Of a DNA stretch of 64,000 bases, positions 46,666-61,375 are shown piece after piece (the first letter of the stretch is position 1; each line of letters opens with the position of its first letter). Made by a program: the position numbers and the translations under genes. The notes under the pieces are model-generated. The model did not search any database, had not been told where the DNA came from, and saw only the letters and a program-made list of their open reading frames with translations. The stretch comes from Selaginella tamariscina (lineage: Eukaryota > Streptophyta > Lycopodiopsida > Selaginellales > Selaginellaceae). The stretch lies in the NCBI GenBank assembly GCA_003024785.1, contig PUQB01000428.1, forward strand, positions 62,001-126,000. The letters run 5' to 3'.

Positions 46666-47237
46666 TCCAGGTCCATTTGGGTCTTTTTGTGCATATATCC
46701 CACAATCTTTATCTAAGTAATCAACCCACCAAGTTAGAACTATGACAATGTCTTCAGTGGCATTAGTGTTGAAAGTCTTACACTTTGTCACCCTAGAAAT
46801 AGGTTTGTTTAGTGCACTTGGGTATTTGGTGATGGTCTAGCCTGGTGTTATTAAGTATTTGTATGAAACTCTAGGCAAAGCTAAAACTTACCTTATATAA
46901 AAAACTCTCTCATAATTTTGACGTCCCAAATTAGGTTTTTCGATTAGTTCATATGAATTCAACATGTTGAATAGGGTTAGGAACACCCTTAAGGTTGACC
47001 TAACCCTAGGGTTTCCCTAACCCCACACCCTCAAATCCCCCCCGGGTAGGGTTTAGAGGTAGGAATTAAGTTAAGTTAAACTCATTTCATTAATAAAGAG
47101 GCTAGCATTCCGTGCTAACCTACTTACACACATAAGAATGTAGGGTGCAGGCGGGTAGGGGGGGGGACTCCGTCACATAAATAAGGTAGAGTATATATAG
47201 TGAGAGTTCCTAGGTTCAAAGAGAACTCCTATTGGTG

Positions 47238-47610
47238 CAAGCTAAGCTTATATCGTCAAGGCATAACTTTCTGTTGTGCCGCCTCAACTTCCAAATGATA
47301 AAAATATGTCCACCTTTGGGGTAGCCTACCCTTAATGTTTGTAGGATTACACCCTTGAGACCAGGTATGTTGCATCCTAGGAGTTAGCTAACTCCTTTTA
47401 CTCAATAACCTACTTGTAAGCCTAGAAGTTGCAAGTATAGTGGTTGAGGCCTTGCTTTGGCTGCCTCATCCACGCCAAACTAGAAACAATACAAACAGCT
47501 CAGCTAACCCATGCATCTTAACTTACAAGGTGAGCATTATCCGTGGACTTGGCCAATTATGGGTGTGGGTTCCTAAAAGACGAGTCCCTAACATGAGTTA
47601 CTTTATTAGG
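47238..47610 (+). repeat. left arm of inverted LTR-like pair
   Basis: Matches the reverse complement of 49150-49545 at roughly three bases in four. Shared landmarks are GTGGTTGAGGCCTTGCTTTGG, GGACTTGGCCAATT and GGCACAACT-type segments (lengths vary). Probably decayed LTRs in opposite orientation. Confidence 0.6.
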
Positions 47611-48369
47611 GTTTTTGTAGAGGGTTTCTAAGGTTAGCATATGGCAAGCCACATTTGTGGTACCAAAAAAAACTCTAACAATTGGTAGAAAGTAAGTTTT
47701 TTGTGGGTAGTAGGATTGCCTAAAGTCATAAGGTGTTTCAATGTTTAGATAACTTTAAATTTTTTTTTAGATTACTCTATCACTTTCTGTTAACACATCT
47801 GTATTTTGCATAGAGAGTTTCATTATGTGAATTATCAATTTTCGGAGAACACTTGATCAACAAGTCAACATGAGATTTTAGGTATGATAAAAAATTTGTG
47901 CTAAATTAAATTGATGTGTGTGGGTGTACAACCTATGCATGGGTTTCCAACTTTGTGTTAAGAATATTTTGAGCATATTCTTTGAGTGTTTAAGCTAGGG
48001 TTTATATGATGAGCAAGAGAAGCAACTAGAGCATGAAGCAGAGAGAGCTATCACAAAGGCTCAAAATGAAAAGATGGACAAAGCTGACCCAAGTTGACAC
48101 CTTAGGGTTAGACCATGACTTGGTTGGTGAGAAATAATGATGGATGCCCTAATGAAATTTGAAGGGATATTTTATAATTAAACAATCAAATCGATAATGT
48201 TTTGTTCAGATTCTAGTGACTGTCACAATACCAAATACATGGGGGAAAAAAGAGAATGATTCAGAATTAGGTTCCTTTAAAGCAAATTCTTTTATAGACG
48301 AAGATGGAGGTGATCTCAATAAGTTTAAGCTAGTTAAGACTTCGAATTTTGTGGGTTTAAAAGATTATA

Positions 48370-48800
48370 AAGTTCTAGATAACTAAGTTATATAATATTA
48401 AAAGTTACTTCAAGGCTGTTTCTGTGAGAAAGATAAAAAAAAGTTGCATGCACTAAGTAGTTTCTCAAGGGGAAAGCTAAAACTTGGTGGGGTATTGTTG
48501 TAGGTGAACAAGAATATTGAAATATTTGGAGTTGCATGAAAAAGAAGATCGAAAAAACAATATATGCCAACTAATCTTGAATTGCAATTACTTGTACTTG
48601 TAACAAGGAACTCAAGGAAACCTGATGAACTATGTTTATTGGTTTAAAAGTGTACACAGCATTTGGTCCCAAATATGAGTAATGATGAAGCTCAAAGTTG
48701 CTTCATGGCTAACTTAAATGATAAAACTCGAAGAAAGATCCTAAGGTGCAAACAAAGATCAGAATTGTTAAGATGCACCTCAAAAGATGTCATTGGAAGT
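48370..48800 (+). pseudogene. gag-like relic
   Basis: Across three broken frames the plus strand reads fragments such as KLHALSSFSRGKAKTWWG and NDEAQSCFMANLNDKTRRKI, resembling the capsid part of a Ty3-type gag. Multiple stops and shifts; it is non-functional. Confidence 0.4.
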
Positions 48801-49149
48801 TACACAATAAAGATGATGAACTAAAACCTAAACCACAAAGTTATCCTTTAACATTTGGGTGGAGAAGTTATCCTTAGTCATCGTTAGTTCAAAATGCAAG
48901 TTCATTTGTTGGCAATTTAATGTTTCCAAACACACATCGGATCTCAAAAATTATTACCTTTACCACCACCTTAATAGGCCAAGGGCTTGGCCCCAAAATT
49001 TGCTCCTCCATAGCCCACAGGTGGAGCTCCAAAATGTTTTAATTCGATAAGGTTGGTGATTTTATTAAGGAAGTCGAGTGTTAAAGTTTTTACTTGGTGC
49101 CATGAAGGCGGCTTGCTGGAATTCCTCTTTGGAAACTCCTACGATATCT

Positions 49150-49545
49150 AGTAAAGTACCCATATTAGGAACCCGTCTCTTAGGAACTCACACCCTCAAT
49201 TGGCCAAGTCCATGGTCAAGGCTCACCTCATGATGTGTAGGCTAGTCGAGCTATAAGTATCGTTCCTAGCTTGGCGTGGGTGAGGAGCCAAAGCAAGACC
49301 TCAACCACTATCGTTATGAAACATGAACACATGCAATCTTTTCTAAGTTTGCGAGCAAGTAAACAAACCAAAGAATTAACTAACTCCTTGAGCGTGATGT
49401 ACCTAGTCATAAGGGTGAAATCCTGCTAATGAAAAGGGTAGGCTAACCTGAAGGTGAGACGTACCCCTATTGTGTGGAAGTTGGGCAGCACAATGGAGAG
49501 TTGTGCCTTTACGACATAAACTTAGCTTGTATTGATATGTCATTC
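49150..49545 (-). repeat. right arm of inverted LTR-like pair
   Basis: Reverse-complement partner of 47238-47610, with an additional 30-40 bases near 49315-49350. Confidence 0.6.
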
Positions 49546-52390
49546 ATATATTATCTAGTCCTATAATGCTGGTTTCTTTTTGGCAAAGTTCATTACAAAG
49601 TTGTCTATTACATTAGCAAATAGCAAAAAGTAAATCCCTTTAGTGTAGGTGCTCACACGACCAAGCCTATCATTTGATCCTCAAGAACTTTCTCTATAGA
49701 TGGGCAACTCGATACCACACAAATCCATAATGAACAACTGGAACAACTTCATGTAAGCAACTATGGCACCCCAAAAGGTGACTATAATATCCTATAGGGC
49801 TTGTCATGGATGGTGCCATCAACCCTTATCAACTTCAACTTTGTTCTCTGTTGTTCAAGGATTGCCATAAGATAAGGGGTGACGCTTATGTTCTCCTTTT
49901 TTGACATTTACGTACAAGAGATTCTTGGCCAGATCTCCCCTAGGTCTAACCATTGCTTGAGCATATCATCGTTAGTCATCTTCAAATAATCCTTGGCCTC
50001 CTTATACATTAAACTTAAAGTTCATCGAGTTTATGGCATTGTATCCTTAACCACTCCTTAAAATGTTAAATCGACTTCAACTCCCTTACCTTCACATTTA
50101 AAAAAAAAAAAAGATGTGGTCATGCTTAAGTTTATCTATAAGTCGCCGTTGAGCACCAAATTCACTAGCACTTATATATCCTCCATTATTGTTCATTGAG
50201 GGTTTTAGCCATGTGAACTTTAAATTGGTGTCAACTTCCTTCAAAGTTAGTATAGCCTTTGACTTCAACGACTTATTTAGTTTTATCACAGCAAATGAAT
50301 TCTAACAAGTGCCTCTTTCTTCTTCATTCCCTTGAGTGTTCCATTCTCAAAAGTTCTCATGATGATCACTCACTTATTAAATACATTATCATCAGGCATA
50401 AAATGAGCATCATCAAGAATGATTTTGATTTCCACCCACCTTGAAAAAGTCCACATTTATAAATTCTTCAACTTTCTAAAGAAAAGGAATAAACTTACGA
50501 ATATAATGTGTGCAAGATAATCTCACACAATGGGATAAATCTTGTTGGCAAGCATTCTTACCTAGTACAACGCACTGCACTTGCTTATCTCATATTGTGG
50601 CTCTTAATGTCTCTCAAGGTTTTGCCATTTGTGTGTGTTGGACTTATTCTCATATCTTGATGTTGTAATGGTTGGTGTCGATAACATCCCATTCTGTAGA
50701 TAGTTTATGATACACTTGGACGTTGAGACCCTATTTCACCAAGGAAGCAATTCATTTTATCAGTTTTTTAAGGAGTCCCAATGAGAGTTTATTAGCCATG
50801 TTAATGTTGTTATGTACTTTGAGAAGACATTAAGCCGTTGTTATTGTGTGTTGGTCACTAACGATGTAATACTTCAATGGTTTTGGGATACTCTTTTAAT
50901 GCTTTCTTATGTTATTAATTACCCACACCTCTTTACTTACTTCACCTTTAAAATAAGGACACAACACCACATTTTAAGGTAATATGTCCGAGTTCTTGTC
51001 CCTCATCTTATACATGAGCTTAAGAACCGTTCTTTGTTCAACGACAATAGTTAAAGTTTGGATTGATGTTGCAATAAATCCTCTCCATCTAACATGAGGT
51101 AGTTAATAATGATGTTGGTGACAAAAGCAAAGCTTTTTCTTTTCAGGGAAACTATGTTCAGTTGTAACACTAAAGATTATAGATCTTAACATCGCTAAAA
51201 TTTTCTTTCAATAGAGTGAGTCTTCATTGGAATGAGGGACCAAATAATTCTTTCAATCTCTCCAATAGTGTCATTGTGAACCTTGGCGTTGTTGATGTAA
51301 TGATTGTGCCAACCATTATTTTTACATACTTTCGTCACGATGTCAATTATGAGCACTTTGACTCATTACATTACAAGATCTTCATAGTAGATGCTCAACT
51401 AAATTTCTTCATAATTGGGATTTTTGCTAATTGAAGAAGAATACCATAGTTAACATCATTAATGAATATGTAACATTGTTGTAACTAAGCTAACATGACC
51501 ACTATTAATCAAATTGTTATCAACGACTAAGTGAATATGGTGAGCATCAACCATCTTTGGCTCACAAGATGTCTTAGGATGCTTGATAAGCAATCCTTCT
51601 CTCTATTATTTTGCATGTCCACTTGTAAATACTTCGACAAGTTTTTAAACAAACAAAAAGATCCTAAGTGTTTCCTTTTATTTTTCTGATCATTTCAATT
51701 CCATAGTACCAATAGATTATAATATTTTATTGTCTTGTCTCTAGTGTTATCTGAAATCCAGACCTCTAATATAAATAATATTAGGTTTTTAAACATTATT
51801 ACATTACTTTAAAAATAGTGGAAGATAAAAGATGGCTTTGGCCGAATAAATATCGCCAAATGATGGAAATGACAATATATCTTTAGCTAGATAAATTAAG
51901 AGAAAGCATGAGATGACAAGAGGCTTTGACGAAATCTATCCTATCATTTTCCAAGGAGCGTCCGTGAGATTAATCCAGTCCACACGGATCCATAAAAGCA
52001 TATTTTAGTAGATTGAAAAATGTTGACTAGATCAGTACTCGCTCAAATAAAACATATGCTATTGAAAGAGGAAACTGTTTTAATTAAGAAAACCTATCTC
52101 ACCTCATGTTGTGCTAAGTGCGTCCGTGCGTGTGTGTACGTACATACATACTGATTGTTTGTATAGGTGATGGATATGCATCCATTTTACGTTACAGATC
52201 GAGTACCTGTTGGGGCTTCCTGAGAAGCACGTCTAAATGACAAACTGTTCTTCATGTTTAATAGTGATTTTGTTACCTTGTCAGAATGTAAATAATAATG
52301 TATTTTTTATTCATTTTGTTTATTTTATAAAACATTTCTATTAATTCATATGCTTTGTAATCTAAATGTAAGCAATGGTAAAGGGTAAGG

Positions 52391-55300
52391 GTGAAGGCTG
52401 CAAGTACATGCTGTCACTAATGTTCTATACCACACACATACACGTTGTGAGCGTATGTTTGGTACACTTTGTAGCTCTTGTGCAACTATGCTATGTAGTT
52501 AACGTGGGTGCTGCTATGATCTACACATGCATATGTACGCCCAAATCATCGACTTAAACATGGGAAGAGAATCAGCAAACGCATCCACACAGTAATCATC
52601 ACATTGTTTGCAGTCCTCAACCGGTAGAATGTTAACATAGAACATCATCCGTCCTGCATTATGAAGTCAAACGCTCCAGTCCTCACATATCTAAAGAAAC
52701 ACAAAATCACTACACACAAGCATGGACACACATGTGCGCATGCGTTTACTAATCTAGTTGGTTGGCAGAAGGCCCCATAATTCCCGCACTAGCTCGTCGT
52801 TGGACGACATTATGTATAGGAAACCCAGATGTTCACAAAACGATGTGATACCGTTCACCAAAAGAGGTGATTGGCACTGTTTAACCCCTTCTTCTTGTCA
52901 AAATGTATTATTCCATCACAAGTTGAAGGTTCATGTGGCAGTTTACAGTGATTTAATTGACTTTCATGTGGCAGTCTACAATGATTTAATTCACTATTTC
53001 CAAAAAGATTATATTTGTTTTTCATAAGATAATATTGCTTTGGAGGATAGTTTCTAGTGTTTGAATAATTAGCAAATGTCTTAATTAGGGTGCCACATAA
53101 GCTACCAGCAAATACGTTTACTCATGTATGCTTTGTATATGCTACCAGCATATACTTTCATCTCATTTTTAACTCTGCATCACGACATGATGCAGGAATA
53201 TCAGTGTTGGCTACTATTTAATTAGTATTAATTTTTAAATTTAAAAAGTGATTAGCCAGATAAATATTCTAATATATTTAAAGTAAATTAAGCTTCTCAA
53301 AAGTGAGAAAAATGTGTGTATGTATGTCTATGGCATACATTAAGGATTTAATATGTTAAATAATCCATGTAAGTGTAAAATCACACATTTTTATTTTTTA
53401 TTTACATATTTGTGCTCAAATAAATTAATTTTAATATTAAAATGTTTTAATATCAATTTACAAGATGCCACTACATATCTAAAATTATTTTTAAACTATT
53501 TAATTTAATATATTTTAAGATTATTCTTATTTAAATTTAACATTTTAATAAAAAATTTCTTAAATTAATTAATAAGCTGCTTATGTTTATAGACATAGTT
53601 TAGGTTATAAAGATAATTTAATTTTAAATTTATATTTATATTTTCCTTTTTCATATTTTATATTTTAATTAGTTTTATGCAATAAAAATTAATTTTTATT
53701 CATAAATTAATGTAAAAAATGTAAAAGTATATAAAAAAATTTAAAAACTAAAAAAATATAATTATAAATATAATAGCTTAACTTTATGGCTTTTTTTGAT
53801 ACTATATAATTATAATGTTAAATTTGAATAAAATGAATCTAATCTGAATAATATATTAAGTATAAAATTTAAAATAATTTTTAATAGCTATGTTGGTCAT
53901 CTTTTATAATTTGAGCATTATTTTTATTATTATAATAAATTAAATAAATTTAAATATATCAAAAAAAAATTTTAAAAAGTGTGATTTTACACTTATATGA
54001 ATTAATTAACACATTGAATCTCCAAATTATATGCCATAAACATATATACAAACACATGCATGTACAATTTCTTACATTTGTGAAGCTTAATTTATATTAA
54101 ATATATTAATATATTTATTTATTAATATTTTTTAAAATTATAAAATTAATAATAATTATAGGTAGCATGCCACGTTATCACTAACAAAATCGTTTAACAT
54201 ATAAGTCCTAACCATATTGCATCACGTTATAATGCAGAGCATAAACACCTTTCCTAACAACTTATACTAAGCGTATTTATTAATGTGGCACCCTAATTAA
54301 GACATTTGGTATAAACAATAGTAAATGTTTTTAAATGTTAAATAAATGTGTGGGCTTGTGCACTCGTTAAATTGTATATATAAAATGTAAAGTTCCTTGT
54401 ATAACCTATTGTATCTGAACCTCTTAATTACTCAAATACCTAATTGAAAATAACATTAGTTTAAATTATAAAGCAACAAACTTATCATTTACTCATTCGT
54501 CTCAGTACAATAACATGCATGTTCTTCACCAACACTTTTACAAATAAGTTGTATGTCATTCAAATCGAAACCTTTTTATATATAAAAAAAATATGTACTT
54601 ATCTCACATAATGCAGATTTTTTTTTTAAATTTTATTTCCGTTTATAATATGTTCAACATTCTCATGTTCATTTAAAAGTATAAAAATATTTATTATTAG
54701 TAATTTTTTTTAACACAATGGCGATCAGAAAGTCTGTCACGAAGTTAAAAACGATAGCACCCACCAACAACAGTACATTTATGAGCAAACGTGCAACTAG
54801 AAAATTATTAAAATGCATAAGTTTAATATTCTTCACTAAAACTGGTAAATGTATATAAAAATAACGGTGGTAAGTTTCATTTTCAACATGAAATTCGGTA
54901 AAACGTTATAGACGGAATATTGCAGCTTCACTGGCTGTACACATGTAATTGTCTATATGTCTATTCAAACAAGATATTATAATAATTTATATATGTCAAG
55001 TAACTGCCTCACCACCTTATTCAGTGTGGAGCGTGCGTGCGTGCTACCTAATCCACCATCAATGCATTGGAAAAGCATCACTCGGTGACACACAAATATG
55101 ATATAAAGTAAAGCAAAAAGATCTCTTATTTATTCAAATCAAACACATAACAATGGTGATTAGTCTTTCTAAGGTATTTTTACTATTCAAGTCCTGTAAC
55201 TGTAATACTAGCCCTTTCTAAGGACTTGGCTACCATCCTTAATAAGATCCTGTTAGCTATGGTGTTATAATTTGAACATTCATTACCACTTCTATCAGGG

Positions 55301-55400
55301 ATTTATTATTTCTTTCAAACCACTTTATCCATCTTAACATTTTGCCTGTATATCCAGTTGTTCCCACATTAAATACAAGCTTTGGCACATGCATACATGG
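52391..55400. repeat. segmental duplication, copy A
   Basis: Direct-orientation match to 58681-64000 in three blocks: 52400-52600 with 58690-58885, 53120-54660 with 59975-61375, and 54670-55400 with 63310-64000. Divergence is modest, with many small indels. Confidence 0.85.
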
Positions 55401-56255
55401 CCAAATTTCCCGAGTAAGGTCAGCATATGGGTACATTACATCTAGTTGCAGTGTATTCACTTGAACATTATGGACATCCTTAATAATGTCTGTTAGCTTA
55501 GTTTGAAAGGTGGAGATGTCCTTTAACTTTGGAGCAGCGAGTCTTAGCTTGTTTGACGAGCAATACTCAATTGAAACCATCCCTACGTGTAAAAGGTTCA
55601 TAGCATTAACCATTATTAATTTCATATCACTAATGCCAAGGCGATCCAAAGATTGTACGCCCACCAGATTGAGCACTCCACCTTCGTCAAAAATGGAGCT
55701 AATCTCAAGAGTCCGCAAGTGTGGAGATGCAATGCTGAGTTCACTTCGCCGAGGCCACAAGGAAGACAGCCTTAAAGTAACAAGTTTCTTAAATACAGCA
55801 GCAGCAGCTGGGTCGTCCTCTACTTGCCAGGCATAGTTCTCTATAGTAAGATTCTGTAAGTACCTGCACTTGAGTAACTTTTGCAGTAGTGGTTTCCAAT
55901 CCAGAATATGTTCACTACTGCCCATAATCTTAACAGTTTGGATCGAGCCACTGTAACTTCAAGAAAATGACACATCCTTGTGCATGCATACTCACTGTGC
56001 CACATATTTACACTGACTACTTTCACCTGACTTATGATGAGTTCTTTCCAAGCTTTGCACACAAGTAGTTTTTGTGTATTCAAACTCAGCTGCCAATCCT
56101 AGAATATAACTAAGCACGTCTCTTGGAAGACTGTCCAGTGCCTCTCCAAGTTTATAACATCCCCAATCATCCTCATGTGCAATCGTGACACGCTCCTTCC
56201 AAGGAGCGAAATGTCCCTGTGTGAATGCTGGCACGCTTCCTCGACTCTTCCTCAC
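55257..56255 (-). pseudogene. F-box protein gene, copy A (frameshifted)
   Basis: F-box proteins are substrate adaptors of SCF ubiquitin ligases. The start at 56255 gives MRKSRGSVPAF; the F-box then reads ALDSLPRDVLSYILGLAA and, after a one-base shift near 56080, LLVCKAWKELI. A second shift lies near 55930. The rest is a leucine-rich-repeat-like region (LLKCRYLQNLTIENY, FKKLVTLRLSSL, SPHLRTLEIS, APKLKDISTF). The frame ends at 55257, but copy B has one base more at the matching site (AATTCTGAAC against AATTTGAAC) and stays open for about 45 further codons, whose counterpart here would end near 55134. Single exon. It is a pseudogene or carries sequence errors. Confidence 0.8.
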
Positions 56256-56420
56256 AAATGGACATTTCAGGTGACTATGAAGATGGAGATGTCCTCTAAT
56301 CTGAGTTGCAACACTATATAGCCTAATTTCCCTTGTTTGTGTGTATATTCAACTATATGAATTTCTCAAACTGAATGAATTAGAGAACCCTTGAATATGG
56401 AATTGACTTAAGTGGTTGCC

Positions 56421-56482
56421 CTATTTATATACGGAACAACTCACGTGCACGCGCACGCACACTCACGCAAGAGTGCACGTGG
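56421..56482 (-). promoter_or_regulatory. F-box gene promoter: TATA box and inverted G-boxes
   Basis: The minus strand reads CCGTATATAAATAGGG (56421-56434), a good TATA box about 170 bases before the start codon. Just upstream, CACGTGCAC (56442-56450) and GTGCACGTG (56473-56481) form perfect inverted 9-base arms, each with the G-box core CACGTG. Confidence 0.6.
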
Positions 56483-58680
56483 ACCGATGGCTTGTCTACG
56501 CTAATATGCTAAGGATATTCTTTGTAATAATTAAATACGATTGGTTAAAGTAAATATATATTAACATTATATATTTTCATGCGTACAAACATAGATGTGT
56601 AAGTATGTTTTCTTACACAGGATTGAAACATTTTGTATTGTTTCTAACATTTTTTAAAACTAGTCTGTTGATGAAATTTGGCTATAGATCATCCCAACTA
56701 GCCATCACACATATTCTTAACAGATTATTGATATTACATTTTAGATTTTTTTTAACATTTTAAAAATAGTCTATTAATGAATATACATCACAGCCATCAC
56801 ATATATTCTTAACAGATTGTGACAGTGTATCTCACATTTATATAAGTTATGTAGAAATGAATGTTTAAAATTGTGCAGGACTAATATGTGTAACCTAGGT
56901 TAAATCAGCTTATAATGTAGTGTGTATAAATATTATGTATATATTATTTATAATCATTGAATATAATAAATATAAACAAATGCACTCTTGTTGCGATTTT
57001 GTACAATTCTAGTATTCAATTGGTTATTTATTCGGAGATTAGTACACATGGTTGCTAGTTAACACTTATTGTTTTTTGTCTGTTTCCTAAATAGGTCTAT
57101 ATGTTAGGATGTAGGGTTGATGTTTAATTAAGTCTACAGTGAACATGATCTTTAGCTTGGAGCAAAGGAGTGAGAAATGTCCCTCAATGTGTTAAAACCT
57201 AGCTGGGACCATTTGGAAAATGGGCTTGAGTGCAAAGTAATTAGTTAATAATTATAAAAACATTTGCACTTGTGATCTGTCCAAGTCGTTAAACTTCATA
57301 CATATTGAATTGTGTTTTTATATGAACATTAACCATCTTGTGCATAATTCTTTTATTCATAAACAACTACACACTTTGTTATTAATGTATATATAAGATA
57401 TAAAATAAACGATATATATTGTATAATTTTACATATAAAAAGATATTTATAAACGTGCTTGTGTGTGTTGCATCCACAACCAAAATATAGATCTATACGA
57501 AGATACTTTTGTATTTAGATGTTAAAGTTTAATAACTAAAAAAAATTCAATATCAATAAACCAAATGGCATTTCCTATTTATATCAACCACCCTTTTAAA
57601 AGATTTATTTATTTATTATTTATATCCAAATTTGCACAGTCATGAGTGGATATATATTTTATTCAAAGCCACCTTTTACTGTGCTCATCTTTTACTCCCG
57701 TGTCATCGTGATCAAGGACCCTGTCATAAACATTAACTAACCCTTTGTCTTTTGACTTAATAAAAAAAGAAGTATTGTGACACTATTAAAGTGAATAATT
57801 ATTTACTTATTTTTAAAAATGAATTATAACAAAATGTTAAAGTCTTGGTTAAGTTCAATGTTATGTATGTATATACATGTGTGCCCCCAAGCTGTTTTAA
57901 AAGCCCAAGACATAATGCAAACAGCATGGTGATTGTACAATGACAATATATTACCAAAATAATCGAACCTAATTACATTGACTCATATGACTTGTACATA
58001 TGTATATATGTTTTTGATTAATTATATTTATATGTATTTAAAAAGTTTATATAAATTAAAAGAATATATATTATAAAATTATAAATATTATTACATGCAG
58101 CTTTTAAAATATCAAATTCCGAGACTTTTGTGCACTTGAAAATGCTTTGTTAACATTATTTATTTAGTATTTTACTTCTAAACTCTTCTTTCCATTGGCA
58201 GAGTAGAAAATTTGTCAAGTTTAATTATAATATGCCACATTAAATTTTTCATTCATTTTACCTTTCTATTGCAAAAATCTTTAATATGTAGTGAAATGTA
58301 AGTGTAAAAATGTGGTGGGCACTAGTGCTCACCATTATAAATATTGGTTAAGCAATTGGATTATGTCATGTGATGAATTTAAATAAGCTAGTAATATCTC
58401 ACTAAACACTACCATAAAAAATTAAGGCACTCCACATTATTAAAGCTAATTCATCATTTGTTTCTCCATTGAACTTTAATTTTCCATATGTTTCAAAATT
58501 TTGTTTGACTTTTAATATTTTGAAGGTTTTTTTATTATCCCTTTCCTACAATGCATTCTTTGAGTAAAGATCCCAATAGTTATAATAAATCATTTTTTAA
58601 ATAAGAATCCCAATGGTTTCTTGGGTTGTTCTTTTAACAATGCTTTCAATTATTTTCTTAACAATGCTCTTAACAACTTA
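56483..58680. other. AT-rich intergenic DNA
   Basis: No gene, RNA or recognisable repeat is seen in this stretch. Confidence 0.5.
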
Positions 58681-59116
58681 GCCACTCATGCTGCCACTAA
58701 TGTTTTATAGCACACACATACACCTTGTGAGCGTATGTTTGGTAGTCTTTGTACCTCTTGTGCAACTATGCTATGTAGTTAACGTGGGTGTTGCTATGAT
58801 TTACACATATATGCGTATATACACCCAAATCATCCACTTGGAGAATCAGCAAACGCATCCACACAGTACTCGTACACAGTATTGTTGGCACTAACTATAA
58901 ATATTTACATCACAAACATACCGTATGATTTATTGATAATACTATTATAATTAAAAATAAATATAATTATTTTGACATAGAATATATAGGGAATCTATTT
59001 ATTATGATTACATGGATTTAGAATTTAACGTGGTAATTGAATTGTTTAAAATTTATAATGACCCTTAAATAAGATTTATAATGGCCGCCGATACAAATAA
59101 TACACCACAAACACTA

Positions 59117-59117
<1 letters not shown>

Positions 59118-59163
<46 letters not shown>
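59118..59163. repeat. (TA)n microsatellite
   Basis: About 46 bases of uninterrupted TA; the Tyr/Ile-rich frame through it is an artefact. Confidence 0.95.
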
Positions 59164-59169
<6 letters not shown>

Positions 59170-59554
59170 TAATGTGATCCCCTTGTTATGTGTGTATATA
59201 TGAGGTATCAGCCTCTCCTTTGAGATTTTAGATTGTCTATGTGGAGGAGAAAGAGAGACCCTGTTTGACATATGAAAAGATGCCTATGTACATTTTTACA
59301 AGCTCGTAAAGACACGTTACCTGATGAATGTACCTACGTGCGTGTCTATTGCGCGTTGTGCAGACTCTTGTTTACCGTCCTAGAAGATAATTCCACGTTT
59401 TTGAACAGCATAAACTTATTCAAACTCATAACGAGCAAGGATTCTAATATCAAGTTCTAAGTATCTCCACATACAGCTAAGTTGTATGCACATAGAGATA
59501 TACACGCAAAAATGTGTGTATGCTATGTATCAAACTTTCTCATTTATTTATATT

Positions 59555-59975
59555 CTAACGGATATTAAACGTGAAGAACATTTTCCCAGCTTGATGTGCT
59601 TCCCTGGCTCTCTCAACTAATTCTTCAGCAGTGTTAAAGGACCCAACCAAGTATTCAATTAGAGTCAATCTATAAACTGACTTGATTCCAAACAACAAGC
59701 TTGGGTAGAACTTGGATGTAAAATGGAAACATATCCATTTCATTTGGTGCCTCTCCTTCATTCACCTATACAAAGAGTCGGTATAGGTGAATAGTCTCTG
59801 TCTCTCACACACACACACGTTTTCATTTGCAAAAACAATGGATGTTAATCTTCTACAGTCTCACGGGCTTCCTTCATGTTAAGCTCAGACATCCTACTTA
59901 GAACCTTGTTTGTCACTGAATCCATGCAAGAACGACCCTGCATTCTTTGCCTTTGCACCAGCCAAGAATCATATA
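59555..59975 (-). pseudogene. possible gene fragment, unknown family
   Basis: Two minus-strand stretches look protein-like. About 59975-59852 reads WLVQRQRMQGRSCMDSVTNK and MSELNMKEARETVED, then a stop. 59761-59555 reads SVYRLTLIEYLVGSFNT and AEELVERAREAHQAGKMFF, then a stop. They may be exon relics of one gene; no family is recognised and no start or splice structure is certain. The block is absent from duplication copy A. Confidence 0.3.
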
Positions 59976-61375
59976 TGCTTTGTATATGCTACCAGCATAT
60001 ACTTTTATCTTATTTTTAACTCTGCATCGCGACATGATGGACTATGTTTAGGGCTTTGATAACGCCGAATATATCAGTGTTGGTTACTATTTAATTATTA
60101 ATTTTTAAATTTAAAAAGTGATTAGTCAGATAAATATTCTAATTAATATATTTAAAGTAAATTAAGCTTCTCAAAAGTGAGAAAAATGTGTGTATGTATG
60201 TCTATGGCATACATTAAGGAGATTTAATAATTAATCCATGTGTGTAAACTCACACATTTTATTTTTTATTTACATATTTGTGCTCTACATATCTAAAATT
60301 ATTTTTAAATTATTTAATTTAATATATTTTAAGATTATTTTTATTCAAATTTAACATTTTAATAAATTTTTCTCTTAAATTAATTAATAAGCTGCTTACG
60401 TTTATAGACAGTTTAGGTTTATAAAGATAATTTAATTTTAAATTATATTTATATTTTCCTTTTTCATATTTTATATTTTAATTTAGTTTTTATGCAATAA
60501 AAATTAATTTTATTCATAAATTAATGTAAAAAATGTAAAAAGTATAAAAATAAATTTAAAAACTGAAAAAATATAATTATAAATATAATAGCTTAACTTG
60601 TATAGCTTTTTTGATACTATATTATTATAATGTTAAATTTGAATAAAATGAATCTAATCTGAATAATATATTAAGTATAAAATTTAAAATAATTTTTAAT
60701 ATGCTATGTTGGTCATATTTTATAATTTGAGTATTATTTTTTATTATTATTAAATAAATTTAACATAAATTTAAATATATCAATAAAAAAATTTAAAAAG
60801 TGTGATTTTACACTTATATGAATTAATTAACACATTGAATCTCCAAATTATATGCCATAAACATATATTATAAACACATGCATGTACAATTTCTTACATT
60901 GTGAAACTTAATTTATATTAAATATATTTATTAATTAATCTTTTTTAAAATTAAAAAATTACTAATAATTATAGGTAACATGCCACGTTGTCATTAACAA
61001 ATTCATTTAACATATAAGCCCTAACCATATTGCATCACGTTATAATGCAAATGATAAACACCCTTGTTAGCAACTTATACCAAGCATATTTATTAATGTG
61101 GCACCCTAATTAAGACATTTGGTATAAAGTGTTTTCTTAAATGTAAAATCACGTCCATGTGTGGGCTTTTGCACTTGTTAAATTACATATATAAAATGTA
61201 AATTCTTATTGTATATGAACCTCTTAATTACTCAAAAAACTTTTACAAAGAAGTTGTATGTCATTCAAACCAAAACCTTTTTATATATAAAAAATATGTA
61301 CTTATCTCTTACATTACCACATAATGCAATTTTTTAATTTTTTTTTATTTCTATTTATAATATGTTCAACATTCT

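Larger units (their letters stand above)
46666..52390. other. decayed repeat-rich intergenic DNA
   Basis: No intact gene. Parts resemble old retroelement remains: an inverted pair of LTR-like arms (below) and a gag-like relic near 48.4-48.8 kb. From 49.6 to 51.8 kb I see nothing I can name. Confidence 0.5.
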
